From positions 2,728,001 to 2,792,000 of the forward strand of contig OZ245043.1 of the NCBI GenBank assembly GCA_965224285.1: a stretch of DNA of 64,000 bases, given 5' to 3'. Positions 45,736 to 53,583 of this stretch are shown piece by piece. Within the stretch, counting starts at the first letter, position 1, and each line of letters begins with the position of its first letter. The notes beneath the pieces were generated by a model. The model saw only the letters and a program-made list of their open reading frames with translations, searched no databases and had not been told where the DNA came from. The position numbers were made by a program, and so were the translations under genes. The stretch comes from JAJCYK01 sp965224285 (GTDB lineage Bacteria; Bacteroidota; Bacteroidia; Cytophagales; Cyclobacteriaceae).

Positions 45736-48303
45736 ATGAGATGGTTCGTATCCTTTATGTTATTTTGGCTGTCCTTTAACCAGTTGCTCAGTCAGTTTAG
45801 TGAGGATTTCTCCGATGGTGAGCTGACCCGGAATCCACGCTGGTGGGGGGAAACCAGCCGATTCCGGATCAACGAGGAGGGCTATCTGCAACTGGATGAT
45901 AATAATGCCGGGACTGCTTTCTTGAGCGCTATACTCGGTCAGTGGCAAATAGATCACTGGAGTTTTAAGGTCAAGATGGATTTTAATCCCTCCGCCAATA
46001 ACTTTTGCAAGATCTACCTAACAGCCAATGGTCACAAACTTCATCTGCCCCTTAACGGATACTTCATAATGATCGGAGGCAAAAATGATGAGGTTAGCCT
46101 TTATCGCCAGGATGGCGCTTCCATCACTAAGATCCTAAATGGTCCTGATGGGATATTGGATTCCTCATCGGTGGAAATCAAGGTAGAGATTGATCGAAGC
46201 GATTTTGGGAAATGGGATCTTCAGGTTACGGATGTTGACACGGATACGCTGCTGATGACAGGTATGGTTGATGACTCCCGGTATAATTTCTCCTATTTTT
46301 TCGGTATTTCTTGTACCTACACTGCGACCAGAGCTGACAAATTCTATTTTGACGACATCGTCGCAACGGGCATCTTACTGCCCGATACCCAGCCCCCAAC
46401 ATTAAATGCTCTGGAAGCCAGGGACTCTGTGCTCCTGTTACAATTTAACGAACCAATCTGGCCTGATCTGTCAGCCTCCCAGTTTATGCTCAATGGCTTA
46501 CCAGTAGTAGAATCCGCAGAGACCGACAATAAGGGGATGTTATGCTTGCAGCTATCAGAGTTACTACGGGATCAGACCAGCTATCGGTTGACGGTCGAAA
46601 ACCTCTCCGACCTTGCCGGTAACCGGACCACTTTCCAACATACCTTTAATTTTTTCCCGGTAGTGGAACCCGCACCCTTCGGGTTGATCATCACTGAGAT
46701 AATGGCAGATCCTGATCCTCCGGTGGCTAATTTGAATACTGAATATATAGAACTTTATAATCGTACGGCACAACCATTTTATCTGGGAAATGTGAGGATA
46801 GCCGACCAGACAAAGGCAGTAACTATTCCCGAGTTCGTACTGCATCCCGGAGAGTTTTTGATACTTTACCCTCAATCCAATAACATTGACTGGTCGGATA
46901 GCACCAACTCTTTAGGGCTTGCGTCCTGGCCATCGTTAAACAACGATGGTGATATGATTTCCCTGCTCCATGAGAGTGAAACCATACATAGGGTGAATTA
47001 CACCAACGACTGGTATCGCAGTGACATTAAGAAACATGGTGGATGGTCCCTGGAAATGATCGACAGTAATTATCCTTGCAGTGGAGCTTCAAATTGGTCG
47101 GCTTCTGTAAGCAACTCGGGTGGAACACCAGGCTTTCTAAACAGCATTCATGCGGATAATCCGGATCTAACGGCCCCTGAAGTAATCAACACCTTTGCAG
47201 TCAGTCCGGACACACTATGCGTGGTTTTTAATGAAATCGTTAATACTGATCTTAATCAAACAGCGGTCATTATCGATCAGGGCATTACTGTCAGCAATTT
47301 GTTGGTAGACGACCCTGATTTTCCCAAGGTTACTGTGGTATTGAAAGAACCGCTTAGCCGGGATGTAATTTATCAGATGCAGTTGCTAAAATTTGCCGAC
47401 TGCCACGGTAATCGTATGACAGACCAAGGAGTGACTGTAGCCGTCGCCCTTCCATCTCAAGCAGACAGCGCCGATCTATTAATTAGCGAAGTGCTTTTTA
47501 ACCCCTGGCCTCTGGGGACCAGGTTTGTAGAAATCCATAACCCCTCGGAGAAAGCCTATGATCTGAAGGATATCAGACTTGCCCGGATAGAAGACGATCT
47601 GTTGGTTGATTTCAGGCTCATTTCTGATCAGCCCCTTATGATCTATCCCGGTGAGTATAAAGCATTGACGGAAAACATCAGGATACTGCAATCCCAGTAT
47701 ACCCTTAGCAATATTTCCGGGATAGTGGAAGTAAAGGATCTTCCTTCCCTACCAGATAGGCAGGGGTCGATAGTAATAAATAACCTGCTGGGGGTAACTC
47801 TGGATAAATTTGAATACCACCAGGATATGCACCATTTGCTACTGGTTGATAAAAACGGTGTTTCCTTGGAAAGGATCTCCTTTCGGCTACCGGCCAACTT
47901 GCGGGAAAACTGGGCCAGCGCCTCTGAACTGGCAGGTTATGCTACTCCAGGCCTACCAAATTCACAAATGCCCGGCGCTGATCTGGAAATGGATTTTGAA
48001 ATATCCCCGGATATCCTGGATCGACGAAAACAGGGGCAATCCAGTTATGTCCAAATCAGATATCAATTCTCCAGCCCCGGTAAAACCATCAGTATTTCAG
48101 TCTATGACGCTCAGGGGCGGAATTTAGTGAAACTACTGGAGAACAGCATTGCTGGAACAGAAGGCCTTATTTTTTGGGATGGTGCCGATAATAACAATAC
48201 ACCTCTGAAGATGGGGTTTTATCTGGTGGTAGCCACTGCCTTGGATCTCAACGGATCGGTCAGATTGTGGAAGAAACCATTGGTAATTGCTCCAAATTAT
48301 TAA
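45736..48303 (+). CDS. Secreted lamin-tail-domain protein
   Basis: An 855-residue exported protein. Signal peptide (about 1-20, LLSQ) is followed by a concanavalin-like N-terminal region (about 25-210), an Ig-like block (LNALEARDSVLLLQFNEPIW), a lamin tail domain (IITEIMADPDPPVANLNTEYIELYNRT), another Ig-like block, a second lamin tail domain (LISEVLFNPWPLGTRFVEIHNPS), and a FlgD-type Ig end (ISVYDAQGRNLVKLLEN, FWDGADNNNTPLKMGFYLVVA). The last domain resembles sorting or cell-surface ends in T9SS species, but is not a clear type A tag. The function is unknown. Confidence 0.85.
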   Translation: MRWFVSFMLFWLSFNQLLSQFSEDFSDGELTRNPRWWGETSRFRINEEGYLQLDDNNAGTAFLSAILGQWQIDHWSFKVKMDFNPSANNFCKIYLTANGHKLHLPLNGYFIMIGGKNDEVSLYRQDGASITKILNGPDGILDSSSVEIKVEIDRSDFGKWDLQVTDVDTDTLLMTGMVDDSRYNFSYFFGISCTYTATRADKFYFDDIVATGILLPDTQPPTLNALEARDSVLLLQFNEPIWPDLSASQFMLNGLPVVESAETDNKGMLCLQLSELLRDQTSYRLTVENLSDLAGNRTTFQHTFNFFPVVEPAPFGLIITEIMADPDPPVANLNTEYIELYNRTAQPFYLGNVRIADQTKAVTIPEFVLHPGEFLILYPQSNNIDWSDSTNSLGLASWPSLNNDGDMISLLHESETIHRVNYTNDWYRSDIKKHGGWSLEMIDSNYPCSGASNWSASVSNSGGTPGFLNSIHADNPDLTAPEVINTFAVSPDTLCVVFNEIVNTDLNQTAVIIDQGITVSNLLVDDPDFPKVTVVLKEPLSRDVIYQMQLLKFADCHGNRMTDQGVTVAVALPSQADSADLLISEVLFNPWPLGTRFVEIHNPSEKAYDLKDIRLARIEDDLLVDFRLISDQPLMIYPGEYKALTENIRILQSQYTLSNISGIVEVKDLPSLPDRQGSIVINNLLGVTLDKFEYHQDMHHLLLVDKNGVSLERISFRLPANLRENWASASELAGYATPGLPNSQMPGADLEMDFEISPDILDRRKQGQSSYVQIRYQFSSPGKTISISVYDAQGRNLVKLLENSIAGTEGLIFWDGADNNNTPLKMGFYLVVATALDLNGSVRLWKKPLVIAPNY

Positions 48304-48430
48304 AACTCCGGTTGTACAGTATCCAGAAATTATTGAAAATATCCAATAAAATAGGGGGTTTCAGATGGGATTCCATGGAATTGTTATAATTAATTCTGAT
48401 ATTATACATTACCCTAATCCTCAATCAACC

Positions 48431-48589
48431 ATGAATGACATTATAAATAATGCGATTGATTTTTATGTCAGCAAGGGAAGGAAAATTGAAGTGATCCGTA
48501 GGTATATTAGGATGAAATATCGGATCAATATTGAAAAAAACGCATTTCGTCAACGGGTAAAAAATATGCGTTTGGAATACGAATCTTGA
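48431..48589 (+). CDS. Possible small basic protein
   Basis: A 52-codon frame from the ATG at 48431 (the frame extends back to 48365, but that part has an unlikely composition). The peptide is strongly basic and looks helical, with GRKIEVIRRYIRMKYRINI and KNAFRQRVKNMRL; a compact DNA- or RNA-binding helix pair is conceivable. I do not recognise it. It stands alone between the lamin-tail gene and the DksA-like gene, so it may also be chance. Confidence 0.4.
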   Translation: MNDIINNAIDFYVSKGRKIEVIRRYIRMKYRINIEKNAFRQRVKNMRLEYES

Positions 48590-48895
48590 AATACCGAAAG
48601 CTGATAGAAATAAGGTTGAAGGGCTGATAATCAGCGCCTGAGGTAATTTCTATGCTTTTGTTTATCCCACTGCTAACAGCTGGAATTAATTTTTTACGGT
48701 TTCAGAATATAGCGAGTTGATACAAAGAAATCTGCCCCAATTCTTCCATTTTGACGGTTTTATTATCAAATTTGCGGTTCTTAAATTAAGCCGAAGTCGG
48801 AAACGCCGTAACTAAACCAAGAAACCAACCTCGTTTGGAATTTATTTTAGGCATTGACTTCCGAAAATATTTGATACATTAATCGAATCTGGAAC
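48590..48895. other. Non-coding stretch upstream of the DksA-like gene
   Basis: About 306 bases with no convincing gene. It holds a short hairpin GCTGA-TAA-TCAGC near 48624-48636 and a near match to the -7 box (CAAATTTG near 48767, 7 of 8). AT-rich near the 3' end. It probably carries the promoter of the downstream gene but I cannot place it. Confidence 0.5.
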
Positions 48896-49282
48896 ATGGG
48901 AAATGACGAAAAACTGAGATATTCCGATCAAGAACTACAGGAATTTGAGGCGCTAATTAATGAAAAACTGGAAAAAGCACGGGATCAACTCAACTATATA
49001 AAGGAATCCTTAAGCCGCAAGAACGACAGCGGCACCGACAACACCGCAGGAAATACCAAAGTACTGGAAGACGGCGCCGATACGGCAGAAAAAGAAAATC
49101 TTAGCCAATTAGCAGCCCGCCAGCAAAAGTTTATTTCAAGTTTGGAAAATGCTTTGGTACGGATCAAGAACGGAACTTATGGTGTCTGTATTGACACCGG
49201 CAAGTTGATTCAAAAAGAACGTTTGATGGCTGTACCTCATACCATGCATTCTATCGAAGCCAAACTGGCTAAAAGGAATTAG
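48896..49282 (+). CDS. DksA/TraR-family protein with reduced zinc finger
   Basis: A 128-residue protein with an N-terminal coiled coil (EFEALINEKLEKARDQLNYIKESLSRK) and a C-terminal DksA-like finger region (GTYGVCIDTGKLIQKERLMAVPHTMHSIEAK). Only one of the four usual zinc Cys remains, so it probably does not bind zinc in the standard way; this is common in Bacteroidota members. DksA relatives bind RNA polymerase in the secondary channel. It sits 1 base before scpB. Confidence 0.88.
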   Translation: MGNDEKLRYSDQELQEFEALINEKLEKARDQLNYIKESLSRKNDSGTDNTAGNTKVLEDGADTAEKENLSQLAARQQKFISSLENALVRIKNGTYGVCIDTGKLIQKERLMAVPHTMHSIEAKLAKRN

Positions 49283-49283
49283 C

Positions 49284-49847
49284 TTGGATTTTTTAGCCAA
49301 CCATATTGAAGCCCTTATATTTTGCTCATCCAAACCGGTCACTGAGAATGAACTGAAGTCCTGCCTAATTGAAATGTTTGAAGCTGAGGTACCGCAAAAA
49401 GATGTAGAGGCAGCTTTGGATCAAATTCAAAACAAGTACAGGTCTGACGAGTTTCCTTTTGAAGTAATCCAAAGCGGAGGAGGTTATCAGTTTCTAACCA
49501 AACCTGCTTATCAGGCCAGCATCAGTATTTTTCTAAAGCAACAATCCAAAAAGCGTCTTTCCACCGCTGCTCTGGAAACTCTTTCCATCATTGCTTATAA
49601 ACAGCCGGTAACCAAGTCGGAGATAGAGCAGATCCGGGGGGTTAATTGCGACTACTCTGTGCATAAGTTATTGGAAAAAAACCTGGTGGAGATACAGGGA
49701 AAATCTGATGCGGTAGGCAGACCATTAATATATGGCACCAGTGAAAAATTCAAGGATTACTTCGGTATCAATGATTTATCTGAGCTACCTACTCCGAAAG
49801 ACTTTAATCAGGAGGAGAACGAAATAGGAGAGCACAAGGATAATTAA
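49284..49847 (+). CDS. scpB: Segregation and condensation protein B
   Basis: Winged-helix partner of ScpA and SMC. The 187 residues contain the two wings: LANHIEALIFCSSKPVTENELKSCL at the start and STAALETLSIIAYKQPVTKSEIEQIRGVNCDYSVHKLLEKNLVE. The start is TTG at 49284, 1 base after the DksA-like gene. scpA is not nearby. Confidence 0.93.
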   Translation: MDFLANHIEALIFCSSKPVTENELKSCLIEMFEAEVPQKDVEAALDQIQNKYRSDEFPFEVIQSGGGYQFLTKPAYQASISIFLKQQSKKRLSTAALETLSIIAYKQPVTKSEIEQIRGVNCDYSVHKLLEKNLVEIQGKSDAVGRPLIYGTSEKFKDYFGINDLSELPTPKDFNQEENEIGEHKDN

Positions 49848-49857
49848 TCTTGTAGCG

Positions 49858-50679
49858 ATGAAACCTCACAGAGGCCGAAAGAAGACCCGTCCAACCAAGG
49901 ACCAGGGAGCAAGAATATCACCCTCTCCTGATACTTCAACTACCAGGCTAAATAAATATATTGCTCATGCTGGTGTCTGCTCCAGAAGGGAAGCTGACGA
50001 ATTAATTCGAGCGGGAAAGATCAAAGTCAACGGTAAAACGGTGACAGCCATGGGATATTCAGTTGGTCCCAGAGATAAGGTTACGTTCCAAAATAAGATC
50101 CTGAGACGGGAGCAGCCAGTCTACGTACTGTTGAACAAACCTAAGGACTACATCACTACTACCAAAGACCCTGACCAGCGGCAAACCGTAATGCAATTGG
50201 TCTCCAAGGCCTGCAAAGAACGGATTTTTCCGGTAGGTCGTTTAGACCGGAATACTACCGGCCTGCTATTGTTGACCAATGACGGGGATTTGGCCAAGAA
50301 GCTTACCCATCCGTCTCACGGAGTACGAAAACTCTATCAGGTTCAATTGGATCGAGGCTTGTCTAAAGCACATCTGGCGCAACTTCTGCAGGGAGTTGAA
50401 TTGCATGACGGCCCGGTTTATCTGGACGGTTTGGAAATACTTTCGGCTGATCGCACTCAACTGGGTATCGAGATCCACTCCGGCCGCAACAGAGTGGTGC
50501 GCCGTTTATTCGAACATTTGGATTATGAAGTTAAAAAGCTGGACCGGGCTATGTTTGCAGGCCTTACTAAAAAGGATTTACCGCGAGGCAAATGGAGGTA
50601 TTTAACCCATAATGAAGTTATTCATCTAAAGCACCTTGACCGGGGAGCTTTAAAAAAATCTCAAAATAAAAATCCCTGA
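49858..50679 (+). CDS. rluB: Pseudouridine synthase, RluB/RsuA family
   Basis: Converts a uridine in rRNA to pseudouridine. After a basic disordered N-terminus (1-30), an S4 RNA-binding domain (TRLNKYIAHAGVCSRREADELIRAGKIKVNG) precedes the catalytic domain with the Asp in VGRLDRNTTGLLLLTNDG and later IEIHSGRNRVVRRLFEHL. The 273 residues match RluB; target choice between 23S and 16S is inferred from family only. It ends inside the terminator at 50669. Confidence 0.93.
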   Translation: MKPHRGRKKTRPTKDQGARISPSPDTSTTRLNKYIAHAGVCSRREADELIRAGKIKVNGKTVTAMGYSVGPRDKVTFQNKILRREQPVYVLLNKPKDYITTTKDPDQRQTVMQLVSKACKERIFPVGRLDRNTTGLLLLTNDGDLAKKLTHPSHGVRKLYQVQLDRGLSKAHLAQLLQGVELHDGPVYLDGLEILSADRTQLGIEIHSGRNRVVRRLFEHLDYEVKKLDRAMFAGLTKKDLPRGKWRYLTHNEVIHLKHLDRGALKKSQNKNP

Positions 50680-50695
50680 AAATTTCAGGGATTTT
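50669..50695. terminator. Bidirectional terminator between rluB and tRNA-Phe
   Basis: A near-perfect palindrome: 13-base arms (50669-50681 and 50683-50695, core ATCCCTG/CAGGGAT) flanked by A runs on the left and T runs on the right, so it works on both strands. It overlaps the rluB stop and lies 6 bases from the tRNA 3' end. Confidence 0.85.
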
Positions 50696-50700
50696 GGCAG

Positions 50701-50773
50701 TGGTGATGAGTGGACTCGAACCACCGACTCACGGATTTTCAGTCCGATGCTCTACCACCTGAGCTACATCACC
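50701..50773 (-). tRNA. tRNA-Phe (GAA)
   Basis: Read on the minus strand the 73-base sequence folds into a cloverleaf: acceptor GGTGATG/CATCACC, D arm GCTC/GAGC, anticodon loop CTGAAAA with anticodon GAA, and T arm GGTGG-TTCGAGT-CCACT. The 27-43 pair is a T-T mismatch and 49-65 is G-T. The CCA end is not encoded after discriminator A. Confidence 0.97.
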
Positions 50774-50788
50774 CACCTTTAGAGTGGA

Positions 50789-50818
50789 CAAAAATATATA
50801 AATTTATCCTTGGTGCAA
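50789..50818 (-). promoter_or_regulatory. tRNA-Phe promoter
   Basis: Minus strand TTG (complement of 50816-50818), 19-base spacer, then TATTTTTG (complement of 50789-50796), a full match to the Bacteroidota consensus. Transcription would begin about 10 bases before the mature tRNA. Confidence 0.72.
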
Positions 50819-50872
50819 AATTTTTGCGTATTTTAAAGACTACGACGACCATCCCAAATTAAAGTGTTCATA

Positions 50873-52192
50873 ATGAACTATTTACCTCAAATTTTATTCT
50901 TGTTGGTGCTGGCTGGAGCCGGTTATTTACTGGTTCGGAGGATTGGCGCTATCCGCAGGAATATAAACCTTGGGAAGCCGCATAACCGGCAGGCAAGTTC
51001 CTCAGAAAGATTAAAGGTTATGCTACTGATCGCCTTGGGACAGAAGAAAATGTTCAAGAGGCCGGTGCCCGCTATATTACATCTTATGATATATGTTGGG
51101 TTCCTGGTAATAAATCTGGAAGTACTGGAGTTTGTAATCGATGGACTGACCGGAACCCATCGCATCTTTGCTCCCTACCTGGGTACCTTCTACACCATAT
51201 CCATTAATATATTTGAACTTCTGGCCTTGGCGGTAATAATAGCCTGCATAATATTCCTTATACGCAGAAATGTGCTAAAGCTTCCTCGGTTTTGGAACAG
51301 GGAAATGACTTCATGGCCCAGGTTGGATGCCAACCTGATATTGATAATTGAAATATTATTAATGACCGCCATCCTTACCATGAATGCCGCAGATCAGGTG
51401 CTGCAGCATCGTGATGCCACTTATCCTTTTACCGGTCCCTTGTTCATCAGCGGCCTGCTAACACCCTGGTTTCAAAATCTCGACACCGAGGCGCTGATCA
51501 TTTGGGAACGAACGGCTTGGTGGTTTCACATTGTGGGAATACTGGGATTTGCCATCTATATCACGTATTCTAAACATCTTCATATTTTTATGGCATTCCC
51601 AAATACTTATTACTCCAAGCTTGGCCCTTTGGGTAAAATGGAGAACATGCCGCAAGTCACTAATGAGGTAAAATTAATGCTAGGCTTAGCCCAGGAATCT
51701 GCGGAACAAGCTCCACCCGACGGGCGATTTGGCGCAAAGGACGTCACGGACTTGTCCCGGATCAATATCATGAATGCATACGCCTGTACCGAGTGTGGGC
51801 GATGCACTTCAGAATGCCCGGCGAATATAACCGGCAAAAAGTTATCTCCACGCAAGATAATGATGGATGTGAGGGATAGAGCCGAAGAAATGGGGGCCTC
51901 AAATGGAGAAAACCAAAATGGAAAGAGTCTGTTGGGAGATTACATTACTAAGGAAGAAATCAATGCCTGTACCAATTGTAACGCCTGCGTTGAGGCCTGC
52001 CCGGTTAATATTGACCCTCTTTCCATTATAATTCAGTTAAGAAGATATCTGGCTATGGAAGAATCGGCTGGACCCGCTGAATGGAATAATATGTATGCCA
52101 ATATTGAAACTAATTTTGCTCCTTGGAAATTTTCCTCTGCCGATCGTTTTAACTGGGGTGATGAGTTCAATGCGAAACCTTCAGAGCCATGA
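50873..52192 (+). CDS. Membrane-bound iron-sulfur oxidoreductase, HdrC-like
   Basis: A protein of 439 residues with about five membrane segments in the first 260, resembling the cytochrome-b-like anchor of respiratory reductases, followed by two 4Fe-4S motifs: ACTECGRCTSECPANITGKKLSP and NACTNCNACVEACPVNID. I start at the ATG at 50873; a GTG at 50864 would add three residues. It overlaps the next gene by 4 bases. The pair resembles HdrC/HdrB of heterodisulfide reductases and GlpC-like modules; the electron donor and acceptor are unknown. Confidence 0.87.
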   Translation: MNYLPQILFLLVLAGAGYLLVRRIGAIRRNINLGKPHNRQASSSERLKVMLLIALGQKKMFKRPVPAILHLMIYVGFLVINLEVLEFVIDGLTGTHRIFAPYLGTFYTISINIFELLALAVIIACIIFLIRRNVLKLPRFWNREMTSWPRLDANLILIIEILLMTAILTMNAADQVLQHRDATYPFTGPLFISGLLTPWFQNLDTEALIIWERTAWWFHIVGILGFAIYITYSKHLHIFMAFPNTYYSKLGPLGKMENMPQVTNEVKLMLGLAQESAEQAPPDGRFGAKDVTDLSRINIMNAYACTECGRCTSECPANITGKKLSPRKIMMDVRDRAEEMGASNGENQNGKSLLGDYITKEEINACTNCNACVEACPVNIDPLSIIIQLRRYLAMEESAGPAEWNNMYANIETNFAPWKFSSADRFNWGDEFNAKPSEP

Positions 52193-52986
52193 GTGAACAA
52201 AAGAACAACATGGTGAGGAGCATGGCCCAAATGCAATCCAATGGCGAAAAGCCGGAGATCCTGTTTTGGGTGGGCTGCGCCGGATCGTATGATGAACGCT
52301 ATAAGAATGTGACCAAAGCATTTGCCGCGATTCTTACCAGAATCGGTATTTCCTTTGCGGTATTGGGCAATGAAGAGACCTGCACCGGCGACCCTGCTCG
52401 CAGAGCGGGAAATGAATTTCTTTTTCAAATGCAGGCAGTGGCCAACATACAGGTACTGGACGGTTATGGGGTTACCAAAATAGTTACCGCCTGCCCACAT
52501 TGTTTTAATACTCTCAAAAACGAATATCCGGAATTAGGGGGTAACTATCAGGTACTGCACCATAGTACTTTTCTGCAGCAATTGATAAATGAAGGCAAAA
52601 TTGTATTAAAAGGTGGCGGGAATTTTAAGGGGAAAAAAATCACCTATCACGACTCCTGCTTTTTAGGACGGGCAAACAATATCTACCAGGCTCCCAGGAG
52701 GGTGCTGGAAGCCCTTGATGCTGAATTGCTGGAGATGAAGAGATGCCGCAGCAAAGGATTGTGCTGTGGAGCTGGAGGAGCCCAAATGTTCAAGGAGGCC
52801 GAGAAAGGCAATAAGGGGATCAATATCGAGCGGGTTGAAGAAGCGCTGGAAACCGGCGCTACTGTGATCGCTTCTGCATGTCCGTTCTGTATGACCATGC
52901 TAACCGACGGCATCAAAGAAAAGGAAAAAGATGAGGAAGTCAAAGTATTAGATCTGGCTGAACTAATAGCCAGTGAATTAAGTTGA
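52189..52986 (+). CDS. Cysteine-rich (CCG) iron-sulfur protein, HdrB-like
   Basis: A 265-residue cytoplasmic protein with two CCG-type domains: ETCTGDPARRAGNE with CPHCFNTLKNEYPELGG in the first, and KRCRSKGLCCGAGGAQMF with ACPFCMTML in the second. In HdrB these motifs hold a noncubane 4Fe-4S pair; in lactate-oxidation LutA-type proteins they act similarly. Working with the upstream HdrC-like protein is likely since the genes overlap. Confidence 0.87.
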   Translation: MSEQKNNMVRSMAQMQSNGEKPEILFWVGCAGSYDERYKNVTKAFAAILTRIGISFAVLGNEETCTGDPARRAGNEFLFQMQAVANIQVLDGYGVTKIVTACPHCFNTLKNEYPELGGNYQVLHHSTFLQQLINEGKIVLKGGGNFKGKKITYHDSCFLGRANNIYQAPRRVLEALDAELLEMKRCRSKGLCCGAGGAQMFKEAEKGNKGINIERVEEALETGATVIASACPFCMTMLTDGIKEKEKDEEVKVLDLAELIASELS

Positions 52987-52994
52987 ATTAATCC

Positions 52995-53489
52995 ATGTAT
53001 ATAGCATTTAATAATATGCCACCGGCAGCCAGGGTTTGGGTATACCAGGCTGATCGAGCTCTAAGCGAAGAAGAAATATCTTTCATCCGGGATTCCGGGC
53101 GTTCCTTTATCAGTAATTGGAAAGCCCATGGCGAGGATCTTATCGGTTCATTGACGTTACTGCATCAGCATTTTGTAGTTTTAGCAGTTGACCAGCAATC
53201 TCATGCGCCCTCAGGCTGCTCGATTGATGAATCTGTAGGTTTTATTCAAAACCTTGAGCGGAAATTAAACGTAAATTTTTTTGACAGGAAAAAAGTCAGC
53301 CTTTGGAAAGAAAATTCCGTCCTGTTGATAGCACTGGATGATATCAAATCAGGAATTCGCCAAGGCACTATTTCCCAGGATGATCTGATGTTTAATACTG
53401 TAATTCAAAACAAAGCCAGCCTGGAGAGTTGGATCATTCCGTTAAAGAACTCCTGGCTAGGACGCTATTTTAAACAAAAGGTCCGCTGA
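52995..53489 (+). CDS. Conserved Bacteroidota protein of unknown function
   Basis: A 164-residue soluble protein: MYIAFNNMPPAARVWVYQADRALSEEEI at the start, then FVVLAVDQQSHAPSGCSIDESVGFIQNLE and NVNFFDRKKV. I recognise it as a family often named ABC-transporter ATPase in Bacteroidota genomes, but no Walker A, Walker B or ABC signature is present, so that name is wrong. A Cys in the conserved SGCSIDES segment could be functional. It is 8 bases after the HdrB-like gene and probably part of the same transcript. Confidence 0.85.
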   Translation: MYIAFNNMPPAARVWVYQADRALSEEEISFIRDSGRSFISNWKAHGEDLIGSLTLLHQHFVVLAVDQQSHAPSGCSIDESVGFIQNLERKLNVNFFDRKKVSLWKENSVLLIALDDIKSGIRQGTISQDDLMFNTVIQNKASLESWIIPLKNSWLGRYFKQKVR

Positions 53490-53501
53490 AATAGCTAAAT
53501 T

Positions 53502-53527
53502 AAAACTCGACGGAGTAGGCGAGTTTT
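53502..53527 (+). terminator. Terminator after the iron-sulfur gene cluster
   Basis: 8-base inverted repeat AAAACTCG / CGAGTTTT (53502-53509 with 53520-53527, 10-base loop) followed by TTTTATT. It ends the HdrC-HdrB-unknown operon. Confidence 0.7.
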
Positions 53528-53529
53528 AT

Positions 53530-53537
53530 TAAGTTTG
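53530..53537 (+). promoter_or_regulatory. Possible -7 box of the OmpA lipoprotein gene
   Basis: TAAGTTTG matches TAnnTTTG exactly and lies 47 bases before the ATG. No TTG is found at the right distance, where the terminator stem sits instead. Confidence 0.35.
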
Positions 53538-53583
53538 ATATCCTCCCGGGCTCATTTGACAGAAGAAAATGCTTGATTGAACT

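Noticed and set aside
50701..50773. tRNA-Phe as an integration site
   Set aside because: No direct repeat of the tRNA 3' end and no integrase or foreign genes next to it; both flanks are ordinary conserved genes.
52995..53489. ABC transporter ATPase call
   Set aside because: This name is common for the family, but the protein has no Walker A, Walker B or LSGGQ-type motif.
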